From assembly GCF_051668705.1 (NCBI RefSeq), contig NZ_CP196351.1, forward strand, positions 1 through 64,000: a DNA stretch of 64,000 bases, written 5' to 3'. Position 1 is the first letter of the stretch; every line of letters begins with the position of its first letter. Source of the DNA: Alterisphingorhabdus sp051668705 (lineage in GTDB: Bacteria; Pseudomonadota; Alphaproteobacteria; Sphingomonadales; Sphingomonadaceae). This document shows positions 35,801-44,486 of this stretch, piece by piece. The notes under the pieces are model-generated. The model did no database searches and had not been told where the DNA came from. It saw nothing but the letters and a program-made list of their open reading frames with translations. The position numbers were made by a program, and so were the translations under genes.

Positions 35801-37035
35801 GCGAGACCATAAGAGCAGCCTGGGTCATTGCCCGACGCGATTTCGCTGCGATTATCTTTTCCAAAACCTTCTTTTTCTTTTTGCTTGGCCCGCTTTTTCC
35901 TGTGGCCTTGGGGGTTGCGGCTGGCGGCCTTGCTGGGCAGGTACAGCGTGATATTGACCAGCCGAGTATTGCCATTGTCATGGACCGCGAAGAGCAGCAG
36001 TTGCTGGAAGTTGCGCATAAGGATTTGAGCGAAAGGCTCGGTCTTCGCGCTCTGCCTGCGCTTACCATGGTGGCGGTACGTAGCGATACTCAGGCGCAGA
36101 TCGCCGCGCTATTAGCCGGGGAATATAAAGATGCTGGCAAGGTCGATGCGGTTTTGTCGGGCAGTCTGGAATCGCCCATTTTAACTGGGCCGCCTGACGC
36201 TATTCGTAGCTGGGAAGGTGAACTTAGCCTGTTGATCGACCATATCGCTACGGCCAGTGCTGGTGATTTGACCGCTATTGACATTGTCGAGGTTGCGCAA
36301 AGTGTTGGGGTCGAGCAGGAGCAACAGTTGAAGACTGCGCAAGCTGCGCAAACCCTGCTATTTTTGTTGACCATGCTGCTGGCCGGTATGGTATTGTCCA
36401 ATCTGGTTGAAGAAAAAACCAACAAGATCATTGAGATATTGGCCGCTGCTATTCCGATTGATGCCATTTTCCTGGGCAAGCTGTTTGCCATGCTGGCAAT
36501 GGCGATGATTGGTATTGCCGTATGGGCCAGTGCCATCTTTCTGGTTCTCGCAATATTTGGCGGTGGTCTGCCAGAACTGCCAGTGCCTGCTATTGGCTGG
36601 CCACTGTTCATACTGCTTGGCATCATCTATTTTTCTATGGCCTATTTGCTGCTTGGCTCACTTTTTCTGGGCATCGGTTCTTTGGCAACCACGGTGCGCG
36701 AAGTACAAACCCTCTCTATGCCAGTGACAATGGGGCAGGTTTTGGTATTTTTCATCGCGGTATATTCGGTGACGAAAATGGGCGAACCAGTAGAATGGGG
36801 CGCTGTTCTTTTTCCATTCAGCTCACCTTTTGCCATGTTGGCACGGGCCGCGCAGGATGGCGATGTGCTGCAACATATTGTTGCACTGGCGTGGCAGGTG
36901 GGCTGGGCCTATCTGATCATCCGCATGGGCGCAGGTATCTTCAAACGCAATGTTATGAAGTCTGGCCCACAAACCAAAAAATCGGGTTTTTTGGCTTTTC
37001 TGGGTATGGGAAAGCCCGCAAAAGCAGTGAAATAG
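35797..37035 (+). CDS. ABC-2 type transporter permease (NatB-like)
   Basis: Membrane subunit paired with the preceding ATPase. 412 residues: one N-terminal helix (near 25-45), a large extracytoplasmic domain (to about 180), then five or more helices from 185 to 385. The pattern VLSNLVEEKTNKIIEILAAAIPIDAIFLGKLF is typical of the NatB/YhaP group, which exports sodium, antibiotics or lipids. Substrate unknown. C-terminal tail is Lys-rich. Confidence 0.9.
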   Translation: MSETIRAAWVIARRDFAAIIFSKTFFFFLLGPLFPVALGVAAGGLAGQVQRDIDQPSIAIVMDREEQQLLEVAHKDLSERLGLRALPALTMVAVRSDTQAQIAALLAGEYKDAGKVDAVLSGSLESPILTGPPDAIRSWEGELSLLIDHIATASAGDLTAIDIVEVAQSVGVEQEQQLKTAQAAQTLLFLLTMLLAGMVLSNLVEEKTNKIIEILAAAIPIDAIFLGKLFAMLAMAMIGIAVWASAIFLVLAIFGGGLPELPVPAIGWPLFILLGIIYFSMAYLLLGSLFLGIGSLATTVREVQTLSMPVTMGQVLVFFIAVYSVTKMGEPVEWGAVLFPFSSPFAMLARAAQDGDVLQHIVALAWQVGWAYLIIRMGAGIFKRNVMKSGPQTKKSGFLAFLGMGKPAKAVK

Positions 37036-37206
37036 CTTTTTCGTAGCGGTTATAGCGCAAAAGCGGCGTATTTCGTTAGGCTCCATCGATTCTGTGTTGA
37101 CATCTGTGTCAGTAAGCGCACCATGTCAAAACCACCTCTATTTAGGGGTATGAGTCATAGCTGGCAAAGACCGGCATGGCTTTGAGAGGATGACAGGAGA
37201 CACCCC

Positions 37207-38526
37207 ATGGCCACGCAGCCAGCGCCGACTCAGGCGACACCGCCTTTAACAACATCACCAACAGCCGCTGATGCATTGCGCGACTATTTTGCTAAGCATG
37301 ACCGGCCCGGCACCGCCAATCCGGAAAAATGGGATGTGAGTCTCTCCAGCCTTTATGCCGAAGACCGCTGGCAGGAGCCTTTTCGCCAAATGCGCGCTGA
37401 AGCGCCGATCAATAAGGTCGAGGATTCAGCTTATGGTCCCTATTGGAATATTTCTGGATATAAGGCGATCCAGCATATTGAGGCTTTGCCTGAACTGTTT
37501 TCCTCCGATGTGAAAAATGGCGGCATCACCATAACCGATCCTGATTGGGATTCTGACTTTCAGCTGCCTATGTTTATTGCGATGGACCGGCCCAAACATA
37601 CTGGACAGCGCCGTACCGTTGCCCCTGCATTCACCCCGCGTGAAATGCAAAGGCTGGAAAGCGATATCCGTGCGCGAACAGGCGAAGTGCTGGACGGCCT
37701 GCCTTGGGACCAACCTTTTGACTGGGTGGATAAGGTGTCGATTGAGCTGACCACACAGATGCTCGCGCTGTTATTTGGTTTTCCCTGGGAAGACAGGCGC
37801 CTGCTGACATTCTGGTCCGATTGGGCAGGTGATGTCGAACTGTCACTTGCGCCTGAGTTAGACAGCAAGCGCCAGGGCATATTGCATGAAATGGGCGCAT
37901 ATTTTCAGCAGCTTTGGAATGCCCGTCTTAACAGCGAGCCGACACCCGATTTGCTGTCCATGATGATCCATAGCGAAGCGATGAGCCAAATGGACCCGAT
38001 GGAGTTTATGGGCAATCTGGTACTGCTGATCGTCGGCGGTAATGACACGACCCGCAACACAATGTCCGGCCTTGCCTATGGCCTCGACAAATTCCCCGAT
38101 CAACGCAAGAAATTGCAGGAAAATCCAGACCTTATCCCCAACACTGTACAGGAAATCATACGTTGGCAAACGCCGCTAGCGCATATGCGGCGTACAGCGA
38201 CGGAAGACACGGAATTATTTGGCCATAAAATCGCAAAAGGTGACAAGCTCGTTCTTTGGTATATTTCGGCCAACCGTGATGAGACGGTTTTTGATGATGC
38301 AGACAAGATTATTGTCGATCGACAGAATGCACGGCGCAATCTGGCCTTTGGCTATGGCATTCATCGCTGTGTCGGTGCGCGATTGGCCGAATTGCAAATC
38401 CGCATCTTGCTAGAGGAAATGGCGGCGCGGCGGATGCAGGTGAATGTGCTGGGTGATATTGAACGCGTCCATGCCTGTTTCGTGCATGGCTATCGCTCTA
38501 TGAAAGTGCAGCTGAGCAAATATTGA
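37207..38526 (+). CDS. cytochrome P450, CYP153-like alkane/fatty-acid omega-hydroxylase
   Basis: Soluble heme monooxygenase, 439 residues. I-helix VGGNDTTRN near 276-284 (acid and Thr for oxygen activation), ExxR in QEIIRW near 316, and heme loop FGYGIHRCVGARLAE with Cys ligand near 387. FSSDVKNGGITITD and MFIAMDRPKHTGQRRTVAP match the CYP153 group, which hydroxylates medium-chain alkanes at the terminal carbon. No ferredoxin or ferredoxin reductase gene is nearby, so redox partners are encoded elsewhere. A TTGACA (37097-37102) upstream could be a promoter element. Confidence 0.9.
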   Translation: MATQPAPTQATPPLTTSPTAADALRDYFAKHDRPGTANPEKWDVSLSSLYAEDRWQEPFRQMRAEAPINKVEDSAYGPYWNISGYKAIQHIEALPELFSSDVKNGGITITDPDWDSDFQLPMFIAMDRPKHTGQRRTVAPAFTPREMQRLESDIRARTGEVLDGLPWDQPFDWVDKVSIELTTQMLALLFGFPWEDRRLLTFWSDWAGDVELSLAPELDSKRQGILHEMGAYFQQLWNARLNSEPTPDLLSMMIHSEAMSQMDPMEFMGNLVLLIVGGNDTTRNTMSGLAYGLDKFPDQRKKLQENPDLIPNTVQEIIRWQTPLAHMRRTATEDTELFGHKIAKGDKLVLWYISANRDETVFDDADKIIVDRQNARRNLAFGYGIHRCVGARLAELQIRILLEEMAARRMQVNVLGDIERVHACFVHGYRSMKVQLSKY

Positions 38527-38615
38527 TCCCTATAATCCTGCCAATATTTGTGTAACTTTTCAGCGTGTTCTGACGAATATATGATTGAGTTTGATAGATA
38601 TGGTGCAGGAATAGC

Positions 38616-39137
38616 ATGAACAGCGATAGACGAATTGTGTTGGGTGGACTGGCAGGAGCTGGCACTTTGGCGGTAAGTTTTGCCGTTTTTGGTGGCGGTC
38701 TGGCATCGGCGCGATCTCTTGCTGCTGAAGGTAAACCCGGCTTTGCGATCACCAAAAGCGAAGCGCAATGGCGCAAAGAGCTAGAGCCGCTGCAATATTA
38801 TGTATTGCGTGAAGCTGGCACTGAGCGGGCATGGACAAGTCCGCTCAACAAGGAAAAGCGCGCAGGCACATTTTTATGCGCTGGTTGTGATTTGCCTTTA
38901 TATTCAAGCCGTACAAAATATGAGAGTTTTTCCGGCTGGCCGAGTTTTACCGAACCTTTAAAGGGCGCTGTTTTGTTGCGGCCGGATTATCTGCTGGGTA
39001 TTCCGCGCACTGAAGTATTGTGCAAGCGATGCGGCGGCCATTTGGGGCATGTCTTCAATGACGGGCCAAAGCCAACAGGCAAGCGCTGGTGCATGAACGG
39101 TGCTGCACTGAAATTTCGCGCGTCCAAAAGCAGTTAA
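38616..39137 (+). CDS. msrB: peptide-methionine (R)-S-oxide reductase MsrB, exported
   Basis: Repairs methionine-R-sulfoxide in proteins, 173 residues. N-terminal twin-Arg signal (DRRIVLGGLAGAGTLAVS) followed by a mature domain with two zinc CxxC pairs (CAGC near 88, CKRCGG near 134) and the catalytic Cys in RWCMNGAALKF near 158. The Tat-type leader suggests a periplasmic form, unlike the usual cytosolic MsrB. AGGA precedes the ATG. The usual RYCxNS context is RWCMNG here. Confidence 0.92.
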   Translation: MNSDRRIVLGGLAGAGTLAVSFAVFGGGLASARSLAAEGKPGFAITKSEAQWRKELEPLQYYVLREAGTERAWTSPLNKEKRAGTFLCAGCDLPLYSSRTKYESFSGWPSFTEPLKGAVLLRPDYLLGIPRTEVLCKRCGGHLGHVFNDGPKPTGKRWCMNGAALKFRASKSS

Positions 39138-39151
39138 GCCTGAATCGTTTC

Positions 39152-39520
39152 TTATGGCGCTTCTTTTTGCTGCCATAGCTCAATCTTGATGCCATCAGGG
39201 TCCATGATCCAGGCAAACTCGCCATAGCCCTCATCCGCATGGCCTAATATTTCCAAGCCTTTGGCTTTTAGCTGTTCAATAAATTCCGCGACATTATCGA
39301 CCCGCAAATTGATCATGAATTGCGCCTTGCTGGGCTTAAGATATTCTCCATCAGTGAAATGGCTTATCAGGCTATAAGGTGCATCACCCGTCTCTTCTGA
39401 CCAGTTAAGCTGTGGCCCATAATCGCCATCAAGGCCCAGATAATCCTTATACCATTTGCGCGTTGCGTTGGGATCCTTCACAATGTGAAAAATGCCGCCC
39501 AGTCCAGTGATTTTGGCCAT
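39152..39520 (-). CDS. VOC-fold protein (glyoxalase/bleomycin-resistance superfamily)
   Basis: 122-residue paired beta-alpha-beta-beta-beta protein. Conserved pieces are GIFHIVKDPNATRKWYKDYLGL and ILGHADEGYGEFAWIMDPDGIKIELWQ, with the C-terminal Glu as candidate metal ligand. GGGAGAGGG lies before the ATG. Member of a lyase, dioxygenase and resistance superfamily; specific function not assignable. Confidence 0.85.
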   Translation of the reverse strand: MAKITGLGGIFHIVKDPNATRKWYKDYLGLDGDYGPQLNWSEETGDAPYSLISHFTDGEYLKPSKAQFMINLRVDNVAEFIEQLKAKGLEILGHADEGYGEFAWIMDPDGIKIELWQQKEAP

Positions 39521-39567
39521 AGTCCCTCTCCCTATGCTGGGCCAAGACTTGGCCAGCTAAGGGCATG

Positions 39568-41430
39568 TTACCGCTTTACACGCCAAACGCGCAAGCCTTC
39601 GGCGCCATACAGTGTGACAGGTTCCAGCCATTGCGGGACATTATCATTACGCAGCTCTGCCATAAAGCCATCAGGTTTATAATGCGCATAGAGCATGACT
39701 TCTGCGACGTTTTCGCAATACATCACATAATCGATATCGCGCTGTTTTGCGATGCTATAGGCCGCATCTTTGTTGCCACTAAAGAAATTTAGCACATCGC
39801 GCATGGCAGTGTCATTGCGGTGGTGACCACTGGCAACGACTTTGTGATCACTGGCGAACAATATGGCCGGACCCATATCCAGCGGTGTCATGATATTGCC
39901 AACAGGCAGTTCCTGAATAAGCCGTAGCTGCTCAATTTGCTGACATTTTTCGGCATCTTGAACAATCGCGGTCAGTTCTTCAAACTTTTGTGCTCTTTTA
40001 CTTATTAGAGCGCTTGCGGGTGCAACCAAAAGACCGGGAACGATCATGGTAAAAACGCCTAAAGTTCCCCCTATACGGGCCAATGGAGAGTTAAATCGCC
40101 GAACTTTCTTAAGCAATAATATCAGAAGGTTGGCAGCTATCGGTAAGGCAAAGATACAGGCCACGCCAGCTGCACGCTCAACCAGTGAGGCGATGGCGAT
40201 TGCTACCAGCAGCATAAAGGCAGTGCGGCCATGCGCAGTTTGCAGGAAATTAAAAAAGTTCTGGAGCATATCTGCCTGATTGCGGCGGTTAAAGCGCAGC
40301 CAGTGGATGAGAAGGGCAAATAAGGCTATAGCTGGAATGGCGATATTCTGGATAATTTTGCCCGTTGTTTGCTGCCATAATGGCAGACCTTCATAGACAC
40401 GTTGATACCAAAAACTATCAACCAGCGGGTCAAGCTGCCCAAAGGCGCCGCTCGCGCATTGCGGCGCAGCGCTATATAATAATGCCAATGCCGCACTGCC
40501 GGTAAACCCGAAACCTGCCACAATGGCGAGGCGCTGGGCAGGATTTATGCGTGACAATATAGCCAGCATTCCTGTGCCAAGCGCAAATACGCCAATATGG
40601 ACCGGCGAGATCGCGTCGCAATATTGCACCCATCCATCAGCGGAAAAAATCCGCGTTGCCATGAATAATATTGCGCTTGCTGCGGTCAGGCCGGACATAG
40701 CAGTGACCAGCAAACCGCGATGTTGCGCATTGCACAACCACAAAATGGCAAAAGCTGCCATAAAACCGGCGGCCATTGGCAGGCCTTCCATAGAGATGGA
40801 TAACCAGACAGCCAATGCGACACCGCTCAACAAAGCGCCGCGCTCTGGACGCAGATGCAACAGCCCTTTTAACGCCAAAAGCGCGAGAAAAATTTGCCAG
40901 CCATGATGATCTATCCGCATGGGTCGAAGCTGATGAATGACGGGAACCAGCATTCCCACGATTAAGCAAGCCAGATAGGCCGCATCTCGGCCAGAGCTGC
41001 CTATTCCCAAACGGTTCGTCAGTTGCGCAACAGCCCACATGACACACAGCAAGGTGATCGCTGGAATAATGATAAGTGCTGCCATTTCAGCGCTGCTTGA
41101 ACCCAATATCGGGGTCAGCACGGTTATGATAATGGCGATGGGCAGGTCGACAATGCGTGACCAGTGCATGGGTGCGCCATCAGGGGCGTTCATGCGATAT
41201 TGTTTAACATCATACCATTCCTGGCCATTCAACCAATCGCGGACCTGAAGCAGACGCAAAAGATCATCAGGATCAGGGAATCGTACAGCGACGATATTGG
41301 GCGCGGCAATCACCAAAAGGATGACACTGAGCAGGGCCCATATGCCAATGACAGCAGAAAACCGCACAGGGCGGATACTGTCATGCGCTGCTATCTGCGC
41401 TAAAGTATCTGCTTTAATTACACTGGCCAT
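39568..41430 (-). CDS. large multi-pass membrane protein, GT-C glycosyltransferase-like
   Basis: 620 residues with ten or more predicted helices from 25 to 475 and a C-terminal soluble domain (about 480-620). Between helices 1 and 2 the first periplasmic loop carries FPDPDDLLRLLQVRDWLNG near residue 51, and RIDHHGWQI lies near 171, resembling the acidic DxD-type and DHH motifs of STT3/PglB-like and GT39/GT83-like enzymes that use polyprenyl-linked sugars. MHWSRIVDLP follows the first motif. It is 47 bases before the GtrA gene in the same direction, and GAGG supports the ATG. Function by analogy only. Confidence 0.68.
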   Translation of the reverse strand: MASVIKADTLAQIAAHDSIRPVRFSAVIGIWALLSVILLVIAAPNIVAVRFPDPDDLLRLLQVRDWLNGQEWYDVKQYRMNAPDGAPMHWSRIVDLPIAIIITVLTPILGSSSAEMAALIIIPAITLLCVMWAVAQLTNRLGIGSSGRDAAYLACLIVGMLVPVIHQLRPMRIDHHGWQIFLALLALKGLLHLRPERGALLSGVALAVWLSISMEGLPMAAGFMAAFAILWLCNAQHRGLLVTAMSGLTAASAILFMATRIFSADGWVQYCDAISPVHIGVFALGTGMLAILSRINPAQRLAIVAGFGFTGSAALALLYSAAPQCASGAFGQLDPLVDSFWYQRVYEGLPLWQQTTGKIIQNIAIPAIALFALLIHWLRFNRRNQADMLQNFFNFLQTAHGRTAFMLLVAIAIASLVERAAGVACIFALPIAANLLILLLKKVRRFNSPLARIGGTLGVFTMIVPGLLVAPASALISKRAQKFEELTAIVQDAEKCQQIEQLRLIQELPVGNIMTPLDMGPAILFASDHKVVASGHHRNDTAMRDVLNFFSGNKDAAYSIAKQRDIDYVMYCENVAEVMLYAHYKPDGFMAELRNDNVPQWLEPVTLYGAEGLRVWRVKR

Positions 41431-41476
41431 CTGGCATCCTCAAAAACGATCAATCCGGTCTAATGAATAGGCCTGG

Positions 41477-41911
41477 TCAGACCCATTGCCGGAAGACAAG
41501 GTGATTGCGCAGCAAATATGTGGCAACAAAGCTGGTTGCGATGGCCGCCAATTTGGCGATGCGCGCGTCAAAGCCCATTTGGTCGGCGCTTGCGACGATG
41601 ATCACTGTCAACCCCAGCCCGATAAGTGCGGAAATCACAAACATTGCCTTTTGTCGTGTACGGTCAAATCCGCCACTGGCAACCCGGTCTGCAAAGACTT
41701 TACGAGATGACAACAACCAATGCGCGATAATGCCGCAGCAATATCCTATCGCAGACGCTGCCGCAGCGGCGGCGCTGACGCTCAAAATCGCCAGAAAAAC
41801 GACCATGTCGACGATAAGAGCCCCAACACTCACCAGCAGATAGCGAAAGGCTGTAAAATTGCGCAGCCTGTCAATTATAGCGGTTATTGATGAGAATGTG
41901 CTGTTTGACAT
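41477..41911 (-). CDS. GtrA family membrane protein
   Basis: 144-residue protein with four membrane helices (about 20-40, 45-65, 85-105, 110-130), the GtrA/DPMS1 fold proposed to flip or assist polyprenyl-phosphate-linked glucose. FRYLLVSVGALIVDMVVFLAI and FVATYLLRNHLVFRQW are conserved ends. GAGGGG lies 9 bases before the ATG. It sits between the GT-C-like gene and a UGM-like flavoprotein, supporting a glycan role. Confidence 0.88.
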   Translation of the reverse strand: MSNSTFSSITAIIDRLRNFTAFRYLLVSVGALIVDMVVFLAILSVSAAAAAASAIGYCCGIIAHWLLSSRKVFADRVASGGFDRTRQKAMFVISALIGLGLTVIIVASADQMGFDARIAKLAAIATSFVATYLLRNHLVFRQWV

Positions 41912-41967
41912 AATATCAAAGCCCCTCTTGCTAATGCATTGATTGCCATCGGATCAACCGAGCAGCT

Positions 41968-43572
41968 TTACGCTGCGCGATTTATTTTTTGCTTTTCACC
42001 GACCCGTTTGGGTACATCGCGCTCTGACTGAAGCGCGATTTTCTGGCCTTCGGTCAATTGACCTTCAGCTTCAACACCTGTCGCCGGTACAGCTTGCTGA
42101 TTTTCCAGCAGTTTTTCCGCACCCTCATCGCCAGCTTCATGATATTCGGCATCTTCATTAACATTCCAAATGTTAAACTTGCGCGATCCGGCTTCGATAT
42201 TTTCCACCGTCAGCATCGCCGTCATCATGGCGTGATCCTGATTATTATACCGGTGCATGCCATTGCGGCCGACCATATGCAGTGTTGGGAAGCGCTCTTC
42301 CAGATCAGAACGCATCGCTTCAACATTGGCCTCATATTCATCATCATAGACCGGATAGGCCTTTTCTTGACGCACCACTGCGCCGCCAACCACTTGCTTG
42401 GGGTCACACAGCCCCAATATTTCCATTTCGCGCGTGGCCTGTGCGATTAATTCTTCATCGCTTGATGACCAAAGCCCGTCATTTTCAAAGCAGAAATATT
42501 CCAAGCCAACACAGGCCATATCAGCATCGGGCACCATTTCCGGTGACCAGCTGCGGAAGTTTTGCACCCGGCCGACCTGAACGCGGTCATCATGAATATA
42601 GATCCAGTTGTCGGGGAAGAGATCCTCTGATTTTACCATCAAGGCAACGGTCAGGAAATCGCGATAATTAAGTTTTTTCGCTTCAAAAGATGATGTTGGC
42701 AGCGGGTGAATACGCGCAGAAAGCTCACGCATTGGGGCAGAGCTGATGACATGTTTGGCGGTAATCACTGTGCCGCCATCCTGTGCATCGGTGCTCATCC
42801 GCCAATTGCCATCACTGTCTTGCGCCAATTGTTTCAGCGCATGACCCATCATGACTGTATTGCCTTTATTGCGTACAAAATCGCGTGCAGCATCCCACAT
42901 CATGCCGGGGCCAAGCCGCGGATAGCGGAAGGTTTCCAGCAGGGTTTTGGTGGCCATGCCATCATTTGGTTTTTTGTTCAGACCCAAAGAGCGTTTCAGA
43001 CCATCGGTTACTGCGCTCCACAGGCTTAACCCCTTAATGCGCTGCGCTGCCCAATCGGCGGACATTTCGTCGCACGGCATGCCCCATACTTTTTCCGTAT
43101 AGGTTTTGAAAAAGATGGAATAGAGTTTGTAGCCAAATTGGTTGACGACCCAATCTTCAAAACTTTTCACGTCTTTTTTCGGGAACATTTTCCAACGAGC
43201 ATAGCTTACCATGCAAAGCGTTGAGCGCCAAATGCCCAGATTCCACAGCGCTTCAAAAGCACGCAGCGGATAGCTGTAAAATTTGCCTTCATAATAAATG
43301 CGGCTCATGCGCGGGCGCTGAATAAAGTCGTCCGGCAGGATTTCATTCCACAGATCGACCACTTCCTGACTTTTTGAGAAGAAGCGATGTCCGCCAATAT
43401 CAAAGCGATAGCCTTCAAACTCGACAGTACGGCTGATGCCGCCAACATATTTCTCGTCTTTCTCAATAACCGTAACCGAATAGCCCTTTTTGCTCAGCAA
43501 ATAGGCGGCGGTCAGTCCTGCAGGACCCGCTCCGATAACTGCAACATCAACATTGTTGGGATTATTAGCCAT
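41968..43572 (-). CDS. FAD-dependent oxidoreductase, UDP-galactopyranose-mutase/protoporphyrinogen-oxidase-like
   Basis: 534 residues. N-terminal FAD loop AVIGAGPAGLTAAYLLSK (near 10-27), GGISRTVEFEGYRFDIGGHRFF, and a C-terminal FAD-closing segment (VGRNGMHRYNNQDHAMMTAML). This set is typical of the amine-oxidase-type group that includes UDP-galactopyranose mutase-like and sterol or carotenoid-type oxidoreductases often found in polysaccharide clusters. The C-terminus is a hydrophilic tail of about 60 residues, rich in Glu and Gln. Substrate unknown. First gene of the minus-strand run with gtrA and the GT-C-like gene. Confidence 0.82.
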   Translation of the reverse strand: MANNPNNVDVAVIGAGPAGLTAAYLLSKKGYSVTVIEKDEKYVGGISRTVEFEGYRFDIGGHRFFSKSQEVVDLWNEILPDDFIQRPRMSRIYYEGKFYSYPLRAFEALWNLGIWRSTLCMVSYARWKMFPKKDVKSFEDWVVNQFGYKLYSIFFKTYTEKVWGMPCDEMSADWAAQRIKGLSLWSAVTDGLKRSLGLNKKPNDGMATKTLLETFRYPRLGPGMMWDAARDFVRNKGNTVMMGHALKQLAQDSDGNWRMSTDAQDGGTVITAKHVISSAPMRELSARIHPLPTSSFEAKKLNYRDFLTVALMVKSEDLFPDNWIYIHDDRVQVGRVQNFRSWSPEMVPDADMACVGLEYFCFENDGLWSSSDEELIAQATREMEILGLCDPKQVVGGAVVRQEKAYPVYDDEYEANVEAMRSDLEERFPTLHMVGRNGMHRYNNQDHAMMTAMLTVENIEAGSRKFNIWNVNEDAEYHEAGDEGAEKLLENQQAVPATGVEAEGQLTEGQKIALQSERDVPKRVGEKQKINRAA

Positions 43573-43670
43573 GATATTCCACCCTTAATTTGTGCGTTAG
43601 GCTGTTCGTGCCTTTACACTTCAGAAACTTGAGTGAAGGAAATTGGTTAATGAGTGGTTAGCAAATTGAT

Positions 43671-43728
43671 AAAAAACTGCCTCGGCACACTCATCATTAC
43701 GATTTAGGAATGATCAGATTGCCCGAGG
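43671..43728 (-). terminator. strong Rho-independent terminator after the 43753-44475 gene
   Basis: On the minus strand CCTCGG pairs with CCGAGG, enclosing an inner ATCATT/AATGAT stem, and CAGTTTTTT follows. It ends the ppx-rlmE-barrel operon and shields the flavoprotein gene. Confidence 0.8.
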
Positions 43729-43752
43729 ACCAAATGGAAGAAACTGCGGAAT

Positions 43753-44475
43753 TCAGAAACTCTTGCCAACAAATATCCGCAGATTGGCATTATCACTGCC
43801 CGGAGTAATGCCGAATAACGCACTGCCAAATAAGGACCAGCCATCACCAAGCGGGATACGCGCATAAGGGCCGATGAGATGCGACTGATCAGAGAAACTT
43901 GGTAAATTGCTGGTCGCGCCAAATGTGTTGAACTGCTCTATGCCGATAGCCGCATCATTGAGCTGCCAATTAAGATGGCTGCGGCTTTGCAACAGCACGC
44001 CATCCATGGCACCATCGCCTATTTGTACGGCACCTTGCACAAACAGCCGGGCACTGACTGTCTTGCTTAGCTGGAACTGGTTGATCCAGTTTATCGCGGC
44101 GCGCCCGGGTGGGCCGTCTGCCTCCAGTCGAAGATCAAATCGCACCCCGCTATGCCATAACCGTTTTGTATCGTCACTATTATCAGGCGTTAATTGCAGC
44201 CATAATTGCCCTTGCACAAAATCGGCCTCTATTGTCTCTGCCGGACCACTGCGCGATTGCAATTGGATACGCCAGCGCACCTTGCTGCTGAGTGATTGCT
44301 GATAATGCAGGCGCTGGACCAGCTCATCCGTATCAGGGTCAAAGGCGAGGCGGAACTGCGCCGAACGCTCACCCTCTTTAATAACCGGCCCTGGAACACC
44401 TGCAATATTTTGGGCATTTGCGCTTATGGGCGCTGCTAAAGCTATCACGGACAAGAGACAGCTGGCCGCTCTCAT
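43753..44475 (-). CDS. secreted protein of unknown function, beta-barrel-like
   Basis: 240 residues with a signal peptide (cleavage near residue 22, ANAQN). The mature part alternates hydrophobic and polar residues (VRWRIQLQSRSGPAETIEADFVQG, WLQLTP) as in small outer-membrane barrels and ends in GKSF, with a terminal aromatic residue that suits barrel insertion. No family recognised. It lies 11 bases after rlmE and ends at a strong terminator, so it is the last gene of that operon. Confidence 0.7.
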   Translation of the reverse strand: MRAASCLLSVIALAAPISANAQNIAGVPGPVIKEGERSAQFRLAFDPDTDELVQRLHYQQSLSSKVRWRIQLQSRSGPAETIEADFVQGQLWLQLTPDNSDDTKRLWHSGVRFDLRLEADGPPGRAAINWINQFQLSKTVSARLFVQGAVQIGDGAMDGVLLQSRSHLNWQLNDAAIGIEQFNTFGATSNLPSFSDQSHLIGPYARIPLGDGWSLFGSALFGITPGSDNANLRIFVGKSF

Positions 44476-44486
44476 AGCAATGTCAC

